The notes under the pieces: model-generated | Database searches by the model: none | What the model saw: only the letters and a program-made list of their open reading frames with translations | What the model was told of the DNA's origin: nothing | Translations under genes and position numbers: made by a program | Part shown: piece by piece, positions 57,601-64,000 of the stretch | Numbering within the stretch: the stretch's first letter is position 1 | Layout of the letters: each line of letters begins with the position of its first letter | Assembly (NCBI GenBank): GCA_003952965.2 | Contig: CM025854.1 | Span: 9,025,986 to 9,089,985, forward strand | Source: Morella rubra | Lineage: Eukaryota; Streptophyta; Magnoliopsida; Fagales; Myricaceae | Direction: 5' to 3' | Length of the DNA: 64,000 nucleotides

Positions 57601-58080
57601 GCCTAGATTTGTCTTTTGGAATAAATCTGCAATTCATTTTTATAAGCTCAATTCAGATGACTGTAGTTTTGGTAATCCGGGTATGAGTGGTGGAGGTGGT
57701 CTAGTTCGCAATGAAAAGGGTGATATCATTGTTGAGTATGCGAGGTCATATGGTATGAGGAATAATAACTGTGCATAACTTCGAGCGGTGCTTGATGAAC
57801 TTCACCTGTGTAGAATGATGAGAATTTGAAATTTAGAAGTGGTATGTCTCTTGTTTGGTGGTTTCTTGGCTTACTAAAGGCTCTTGTACTTTGTGGTAAT
57901 TGTAGGATTATTGGGATGAAATTCGTGATTTACTCCCTTGGTTTAATTTTCGGATCTCATATTTTTCATAAGGGTAATATGGTGGTAGATTTATTAGCTA
58001 AAGAAGGGGCTTTAAGAAGGAATGTGAGGTTTATTAGGTCATGCAGTTTTTTAGTGGACAACAGATTCAATGTGTGAAGA
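54606..58080 (+). pseudogene. LINE-2 ORF2: endonuclease, reverse transcriptase, RNase H remnants
   Basis: The opening near 54609 reads VLIWHVRGIISSKTNLFRII then KKYKPSMVVFIET (endonuclease). Frame 55317-55841 covers the linker with WLREETYWRERSK-like text (MLREETYWRERSKVKWLKEG). RT motifs are NILLKIDMAKAYDKINWGFL (56290), a broken LRQGD (56480) and SHLFYADDVMIFVN (56607), with YADD intact. From 56763 zf-RVT-like text reads GDGQFNFWFDNWTGNGPLSD. RNase H begins KLNSDDCSFGNPGMSGGGGL near 57645 and fades by 58070. Many stops and frameshifts are present, so it is inactive. Confidence 0.78.
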
Positions 58081-58570
58081 TGATTTGCTGTATGAACTTT
58101 TGATGAGTTTTATGGAAAATTGAGTGATATTGTAAACTCAAGTTTTTGTCTAGGAGAAAGGATACCCGAGACAAGGGTTGTGAGAAAAAGTATTGAGGTC
58201 TCTACCTTAGAGGTTTAGACCAAAGATTACTGTCACAGACGAAAGTATGGATATTGATCAAGTTAAAATAGAGGAATTAGTAGGTTCTTTACAAATCTAT
58301 TGCTTTAAAATCTACTAGTGATAATACTAAAGAATTTTCTAATGAGAACTCTATGGATGATAATAATGTTTCTTATTTGTGAAAATGTTTTGTAAGATTT
58401 TCAAGTTCAAGAAAGGAAGCAAATGGCCAAATCAAAAACCACCTGCAAAAATTTTCAACAAGCCGAATGAAGCAATAAGAGGAGAAAATAAAGAAATGAA
58501 GCATAAGAAACTCATGGCAAGTGGACTCAAGAGGTAAGGTGTCATGAATGCAAGGAGTTTGACCATATTA

Positions 58571-60110
58571 GGCTTGTTTGGTTGTGAGTTCAGGCCTTAG
58601 TTCAGGGTTCAGGTTTTAGTTTTGGTTTTGTTAGTTGGACCTAGCTGAACTTCGCCTGCTACGCACCTGCCTCAATGATCTCACCTGACATGCTTAAACT
58701 CTCATTCGACAATCCCCTTTAAATGTGCCGACATCTTCATTAAATGTTCTGGATATATATATAGATAATGCAACTTTCGTGAGCACTGAGCAGTCAAAAC
58801 AAAACCAAATTTGCTGACCATGTCTTTCACAGCCATTGACATGTCACGTACACCAAAAAATTAAATAAAGAGGCTTCTCTTTTTTCTTTTTTTTTAAGCA
58901 ATTGAACAAAACAAAGTTGATACATATAGCTCGCTTGTATTCCGTACCTCACACGTGGCTTGGGCGAATGCCCATCGTCCCATTCTGGGAAGTGAGCATC
59001 TCGCTCGCCTGTGCGGGACCTCACGCGGGGCTCGCGCAACTGCCCATTATCCCAAAGTGTCAAAGTGGGCAAGTACCCTGATGAAGATGGAAGTCGAGAG
59101 GAGGCATGAAGCTGTCCATGGACTTCTTCATATGAAAATCTTGGTGACAAATGAACCCTTTCATATAAACTATAGTTTATCACTGACTTCAAGGGAAATC
59201 GTGAAGGTGAAATCATGCAGAACGATACGTTGGTATAGAGAGGCATCAAAGTTTTTTGAGGTGAACCAGGACATGAGGTCTTGTGGATCTAAGAATATCA
59301 TCAAGTATGTTACCTATTTTTCTGAAGCAATTTTGGAGGGCTTGCTGTGGGAGAACAACGATTATATCGGTGCACTATCCGAGCTAATTAAGTTGGGCTT
59401 CATGGTGGAAGCAGTGGAATTTCTAATGAAGTCTAAGAACTTACAGATTTTCATGGAGGAAGAGGATTTCGTTGCTTCTTTCTTTCCTTCTGAGTAGGTA
59501 TATGACATAAGTAGTTTACCATCTCTAAGTGCCTTCTTTCACTCATTTCCCTGCGTGCTTCTAAGTGTGTTTTGGCATAAATATGAAGAAGGAATTAGCA
59601 GTATTAATGATGATTCTAATGGTCTGTCTTAAACAGTAAAGCTTATTTTGTGTGGAATCTGTACGAAGAAGATGTGGGTCGTTGGGGAGTTACTAGGGAA
59701 GACGGTGGCAAGAGGATGGTGATGGGTATTAAAGAGGCAGTGGGAGAAGGAGACCCCGAAATAAATAAGCATTTAGGTTGGCAATCATGGACGGCAAGGT
59801 AGTGAGGGTGGAACAAGGAGAGGGAGATCGGATTGCAGCTTCTTGTCGAAGAGTAATGACAAAACGACACTTGAAGAAATTTGTCTTGATGTCTTATAAA
59901 GTGTTCAGAGGTCGGATTTCGATGCACAGATCTTGTCTGGGTATCAAGTAGACGTCGGATAATTTTTTGAGAAGTCTATGCCAATTAGCATGCGACACGT
60001 GAGTGTGTCGCAGTAACCTTGAACCAAGCCAAATGTTGGTTCTGGTTCTTAGGTTCAACTCTTGGTTTGAACCCCAAAACCAGGACCTGAACCCACAACC
60101 AAACAAGCCC
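58571..60110. mobile_element. Tourist-like (PIF/Harbinger) element, 1.54 kb, flanked by ATTA
   Basis: The left end reads GGCTTGTTTGGTTGTGAGTT then CAGG. The right end reverse-complements to GGGCTTGTTTGGTTGTGGGT then TCAGG. ATTA lies outside both ends (58567-58570 and 60111-60114), compatible with a TTA-type target. Subterminal GGTTCAGG, GGTTTTGG and CCTTGAACC words recur on both sides. The position interrupts the first gag zinc knuckle of the surrounding Copia relic, which confirms insertion. No transposase is recognised; the interior carries an unidentified ORF. Confidence 0.8.
58955..59497 (+). CDS. Unidentified 180-codon ORF inside the Tourist-like element
   Basis: I do not recognise this protein. 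The first 60 residues, from MAWANAHRPILGSEHLARLC, have odd composition and may not be translated. From about residue 80 the text looks like a real protein: amphipathic helices such as YREASKFFEVNQDMRSCGSK, then YVTYFSEAILEGLLWENNDY then IGALSELIKLGFMVEAVEFL and a final acidic segment ending FFPSE. The helix pairs with small and bulky residues recall a helical-repeat protein, but that is inference only. It has no transposase hallmarks. It may be a host gene fragment captured by the element. The single exon stays open to a TAG at 59497. A paralogue search would decide. Confidence 0.4.
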   Translation: MAWANAHRPILGSEHLARLCGTSRGARATAHYPKVSKWASTLMKMEVERRHEAVHGLLHMKILVTNEPFHINYSLSLTSREIVKVKSCRTIRWYREASKFFEVNQDMRSCGSKNIIKYVTYFSEAILEGLLWENNDYIGALSELIKLGFMVEAVEFLMKSKNLQIFMEEEDFVASFFPSE

Positions 60111-61139
60111 ATTAAAGGTCGAATGTCTTACTTGAGGAAGTCTAAAGGTAAGGCAATGAGCGCCTCTTTGCGTGATGATGAGTCGGAATCTATAGCCACT
60201 AGTGATGATTCATCATCGGAGAAGAAGGTACATTTCCTAGCATTTACATCTTTAGTTGATAACTTAAATAATTTTGATGTTGAGAGTAATGATCTATTAG
60301 ACTCATCACATAAAGATTCGGATGAAGATGATAATCTTCAACATCTTTATGATCAATTGTTTGAGGAGAGTTTGAGAATTAAAAAGCAGAATACTGGAAC
60401 TCCCAAGAAACTTAATTGATGCAACAAGAAAAAAAAAGAAGAATTGATTAGGAAGTTATATGAGCAAGTTAATCTTGTAAATGACTTTAGATAAGTCCAA
60501 GACATCTTTAGAATCACAAGTTAGATCATTAAAAGTAGAACTTTAACATGCTAGATCTCAACTACATAATTTTTCTAGTGGGATAAAGAAACTAGATAAA
60601 ATGTTAAGTCTTGGTGTTTCGGCTAGTGACAAGAAAGGCCTTGGATTTAACAACTCCAATGATCATGCTTATACTTCATCTAAAACTATTTTTGTTCCAG
60701 ATACTATGAAAGAAAAAGTTTCAGATGTTGAAGTACCCCGAAATCAAGTAAGACATAAAGTTTTGGCTGAGAAACCAATTCCTTTTTGACCATTTTCCAC
60801 ATAAGCTCTCATATGCTACTTTTGTGGTAAGGTTGGCCATATTAGATCTAAATGTTATACCTTGATGCATGAAAATGTAAATTATGTTGGTATGACATCT
60901 AAGCATACATATAATAGCTTGATTAGTCAAGTTAGTAACCTTGCTAAGCAAGTTGAGTTTATTAACTGAAAAATAGAACATTTGATGAAATCTACTCCAT
61001 TATCTAAAATGTTTTCGATCAAAAAGGAAACTAACCATTAATTACTTTTTGGATAGTGTGCATATGTCTAATTAGTTTCTATTAATTCAGTTCTGGACGC
61101 TTATAATTTTTAAGTAGATGTTCTTTGATTAATGATATT

Positions 61140-62580
61140 GATGTGTGAATTGAATGTGAAAATTTGAGTATACTCTGTTTTGAGTTTGATTCGAGTTAGA
61201 ATTGAGCTTACCTGGAGCTTAAGCTCACGTGTTTCATTTTTTTCCAACTAAACTTGGCTTTGCATGCGAGAAGAAAAAAACAGAGTCATTTCTCATTTTT
61301 CGCCCCTTTCAGTTAGTGAAACACATGACTCCCATTTTTCCCTTTCCTTCACATTTTTTTAACTCAAATCTCTTCCAACCTGTGTGAAATCAATTGGGCT
61401 TTGTACATCTACCTATTTCAACTCCATTTCACGGCAAGTTTCTTTCTTAATCTTGATTTCTACGAAGTTCTTGTCAAATGACAGTTTCAATGTTTTCTTT
61501 GATAATCATCCAAATGTTGCAAATTTTTAGTTGTTTTGGTTCAAATAACTTAGATTTGTGATGCGTATGGATATATACTCTAGATTATACTATTTTTGTA
61601 TGGTTAATCTCCTTGAATTTGAGTTTTCTGTTTTCAATTCAGATCAATTAGAAATCTAAGGTTTTGTATTCGCAATGTTTCAAAATTTGTTGAATTTTGG
61701 CTCTAATTTGTTCAATTAACATAGGGCTTTTGTCTTTTGAGTACTCATATTCATGATTCGAGCATTTTAATTGGTTTACTTGACCTTCAATATTCATATT
61801 CTAATGTTTAGTTACCTGAAATATTGTGATAAATTCTTTTATGGATATTCTAGAAAAGTCAAAATCATTTGAAGAATGCATGCTCTTTAACTATTCTTAT
61901 GCGGCTAGCCTCTTGGCTCAAGCCCAGTCTGCGAGGAAGTTACAGATTAAACTCGCCTGCCTACTGCCCTACCTTAGCTCTTGTGAACTTCAACGATTGT
62001 GAAATATTCTCTCCTTTCATAATCCCAATTGACTCGAAACTCAACCCACTTTATAAATACTTTGGGAGGTAGTCCAACAAACTTAGAGAGGTCATTTCAC
62101 ACTTTATTCAAGCCTCACCATTGTAACCAACCTTCCTATATGAAGCCTTCAGATGTGAAGAGTATGGCTTGAAGAGTTCATAAGAAGAACCTTAGCGCCG
62201 AGGGTTAACCGCAAATAGTGGGTCTAAGTTGAATTAATTAGATTATTACATCGGGATAATCAGAGTCAAGCAACTGGAGGTTACCCGAGTCTAAGTCACC
62301 GTTGTAAGGTTTTTCTTTTTAGTAGATTTCCGGTGGCTGCTAGCCTAGGGTGGTTTTTCCTTTGAAATGTAGTTCAAAGGTTTTCAACTTCGTTAACAAA
62401 ATCCTTGTCTTCTCTTGTGATCGATGTTTGATTTAATTTCCGCTTCTTATTTTGTTGATTGGTTAAATATTAATCATATCTAGATAAGACGATTTCAAAA
62501 CTTGTTTTACAATTGTTATTGATTTTTAAATGGAGGAATAACACTTATTCACCCCCTCTAGGTGTTAATAGAGTCTAAAC
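61140..62580 (+). repeat. Probable LTR of Copia family C
   Basis: The end reads ATTCACCCCCTCTAGGTGTT followed by AATAGAGTCTAAACCA. This is the same U5-type signature as the CAATTCACCCCCCCTCTTGG ends of families A and B. Upstream there is leader-like text with stem potential (62200-62400) and no ORF. The start is not fixed, so the left border is approximate. Confidence 0.5.
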
Positions 62581-62840
62581 CAGATTTTTCAAGAAGTGTT
62601 ACATTAATGGGGCTGTATCAGGAAGATAATTCACTTCACTTGATCAAAAGACAGACAAAATGAGTTTGCAGATTGTATATTCCTGAGGGTTCAATTTTCT
62701 CGGAAGGCACTTCTTTGTTGCTTCTCACTGTAATTGTTCCCTGCTTGAAGCTTTACGAAGATAATTTAGATGGTCCAACAGTGTCTCCATTATCTCTTAT
62801 TGTAGGTGGGGGCATATAAAATCCCGGAGAGCTCCAATTC
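62581..62840 (-). other. 3' flank and probable 3' UTR of the DTX44-like gene
   Basis: This lies directly downstream (minus strand) of the stop codon at 62841-62843. It has no other gene. A possible polyadenylation region is not distinct. Confidence 0.4.
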
Positions 62841-64000
62841 CTATTGCACTGTTTTTCCCCTGAGGAAGCGCCATGGACCAGTTGCTGTACCCACTCTGCA
62901 GTTGTAATTGCAGAAGATAAATATATAGAAGAAGATGTCAGAGACACTTTCAATTTCCATGGTTCAAATGGAAGTAAAATAGTGAAATTAAGCATTCACA
63001 GAAAGTTATTAGGGGACACCAACAATGGGAAAAAAGGATTACCTCCAAACACCTGCAACTGTGCGCAAACCCATGTAGATGATTAAGGCATACCAGATAC
63101 CAAGATAACCTTTGGCTCTAGCAAGGAGGAATTCTGATGAAAGACTGGCTATAGCCATCATAACCTGAACAAGGAGAAAACTTGTGGTCGTCAAAGAAAA
63201 GTTGACAAAGATAACTCTAACAAAGCTTGAGTCATTTGTTTATTGGGAGGAAAAAGAGGGCCTGTAAACTTGCCATTGAATATGCAGTGTATGCAAAGTC
63301 GGATGCTCCGAAGTTCACCCCATCAAGAACAAAAGCTAAGGTGTTTATTGGTTGTGTACCTGCAATAAACTGAGCCGCCCCCGCCGCAAGGGAAAATTTC
63401 GGATGAAAATGGAAGATGCAATTATTTTAATCTTTATGGTGCTTGTTAAGCGGAAATACCGGTATGCCCAAATACCTAAGGTGGAGAACATTTTTGTCAG
63501 TTGTGAATACTCCAGCTCCAAAGTATAAACCAGCTCCAACGATGACAAGGAGCCCCAAACCCGCAACAAAACCCAGCTGCAAATCAAGAAGGGTTTTTAA
63601 TTTAGCCTATGTAAACACTTCAAATGACAGTGAGAGCAATTGGGAGGAGTTCCAATCTGTCAGGTAAAGAAAGAATGACTACCTGTACTACCCGGAGGGC
63701 AGTTTCTATGGCCTTTTTAGTGTCCTTCTCAGCAAATGCATAAGCTAGAATTGCCTAAAGAGCAGAGTAAATTGCTTATTAGTTTTGTAATTGGTGCACC
63801 ACGATCCACATATATATTCACACACAATTAACCATGCCGTTTTGATTCTTCCCTAGTGGAGCATCAAGTTTGCATAACATTTATGGAAATGTTGAGATTA
63901 AGATATAGAGGTTTATTAGCTTGGTGAAAAAAGCATGAAGAACAATGTCTACCTGTCCAGCAACAGCCAAACCATCAGCGAGAAGTGATGATGTCAACCA
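62841..64000 (-). CDS. DTX44: MATE transporter, DTX44-like, 3' half (partial)
   Basis: MATE (DETOXIFICATION) proteins are 12-helix proton- or sodium-coupled exporters of organic compounds. The DTX44 group sits in the FRD3/DTX42-45 clade, some of whose members move citrate. Visible exons (minus): 63953-64000, 63683-63754, 63460-63576, 63274-63369, 63043-63164, 62841-62895. They join to 169 C-terminal residues without a stop: SSLLADGLAVAGQ, AILAYAFAEKDTKKAIETAL, LGFVAGLGLLVIVGAGLYFG, FIAGTQPINTLAFVLDGVNF then GASDFAYTAYSM, GYLGIWYALIIYMGLRTVAG and finally VGTATGPWRFLRGKTVQ. The last block matches my memory of the Arabidopsis DTX44 end (TGTGPWRFLRG). The intron after TAYSM has a GC donor (ATG|GCAAGT). 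The first half of the gene lies beyond the window edge. It looks intact. Confidence 0.92.

Larger units (their letters stand above)
52800..58085 (+). mobile_element. LINE-2: decayed L1-type LINE, plus strand
   Basis: ORF1 (DUF4283 with zinc knuckle), endonuclease, reverse transcriptase, zf-RVT and RNase H remnants follow in order on the plus strand. The reverse transcriptase to zf-RVT linker is missing between about 56755 and 56760. The 3' end has no A-tail: at about 58085 the sequence passes straight into a Copia gag fragment, so the LINE is truncated there. No TSD was found. It lies head to head with LINE-1 and is a different lineage, since the two ORF1 sequences differ. Confidence 0.78.
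58093..61065 (+). pseudogene. Copia family C gag, split by an insertion
   Basis: The first part (58093-58570) reads FYGKLSDIVNSSFCLGERIP in mixed frames, then the RSLPERF region, a poor QxxxLVGSLQxYE region (IEELVGSLQIY), and CHECKEFDH. After the insertion, frame 60118-60419 continues RMSYLRKSKGKAMSASLRDD then ESESIATSDDSSSE, the acidic stretch that follows the first knuckle in SIRE gag. Coiled-coil text follows near 60440-60600. The second knuckle is CYFCGKVGHIRSKCYTLMHE near 60812. Gag would assemble particles; this copy has many stops. Confidence 0.75.
58093..62580 (+). mobile_element. SIRE-like Copia remnant (family C): gag and probable 3' LTR
   Basis: Gag text runs from 58093 to about 61065, interrupted by a Tourist-like element (58571-60110). 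It breaks off at the start of protease (YFLDSVHMSN near 61038). Integrase and reverse transcriptase are absent, and LTR-like sequence follows from about 61140. Two zinc knuckles, CHECKEFDH split by the insertion and CYFCGKVGHIRSKC near 60812, are typical of SIRE/Maximus gag. The 5' part of gag is missing, cut at the LINE-2 junction. Confidence 0.7.

Noticed and set aside
63043..63164. Exon end at 63053 (donor GTGTTT) for the MATE gene
   Set aside because: It keeps an open frame with another acceptor, but loses the GVWR residues that align with known MATE ends. The donor at 63042 (AG|GTAATC) with the acceptor at 62896 restores the full motif.
1..64000. CRISPR array, operon, or tRNA/rRNA genes
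   Set aside because: The DNA is plant nuclear. No regular spacer-repeat array was found. GTTCGAA-like words belong to CACTA subterminal repeats and do not sit in cloverleaf-capable sequence.

Overview
This is nuclear DNA from a flowering plant, most likely a eudicot. The evidence is AT-rich sequence with spliced GT-AG genes, three recognisable plant genes, and plant-type transposons: SIRE-like Copia, CACTA/En-Spm, hAT with a DUF4371-type transposase, and LINEs with a DUF4283 ORF1. The species cannot be named from this window.

Three host genes are supported. MOB1 (32764-35020, +) has seven exons that splice to exactly 215 aa with all four zinc ligands. A GDP-fucose O-fucosyltransferase family gene (37472-41637, -) has nine exons and encodes a 652-aa type II membrane protein. 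The 3' half of a DTX44-type MATE transporter (62841-64000, -) has six visible exons and its 5' part lies beyond the window. The last two genes each contain one GC-AG intron. A kinase relic (13440-13960) is the only other host-derived coding sequence recognised.

The rest is mainly transposon sequence, much of it nested. Region 1-3300 holds Copia scraps in opposite orientations. Region 3298-11785 is a CACTA element (TSD ACA) containing a solo LTR (3910-5390), a 24-bp-period minisatellite, a palindromic MITE, a second solo LTR and a second CACTA element. Region 12061-12789 is a short LINE copy with a 16-bp TSD. Region 14164-18009 is a third CACTA element (TSD AAT) with an En/Spm transposase remnant.

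Region 18690-32010 is a deep stack. A minus-strand Copia pol remnant is split inside RNase H by a 10.5-kb hAT element (19159-29618). The hAT transposase is in turn split by a gag-only Copia element with two LTRs (21954-27682). Two tandem duplications in this stack have one copy riddled with short deletions.

Region 44840-52124 is a near-full-length LINE (-) with a solo LTR in its endonuclease. Region 52800-58085 is a second, decayed LINE (+). Region 58093-62580 is a SIRE-like Copia remnant whose gag zinc knuckle is split by a 1.5-kb Tourist-like element carrying an unidentified 180-codon ORF.

The host genes do not form an evident pathway. MOB1 belongs to Hippo/NDR kinase signalling, the O-fucosyltransferase acts in the secretory pathway, and DTX44 is a membrane exporter. 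No wholly new system was found. The most notable items are the nesting architecture, the indel-only tandem copies, a palindromic MITE sharing a core motif with a Copia LTR, and the two GC-AG introns. All boundaries and family assignments come from reading the sequence by eye; no database search was run.
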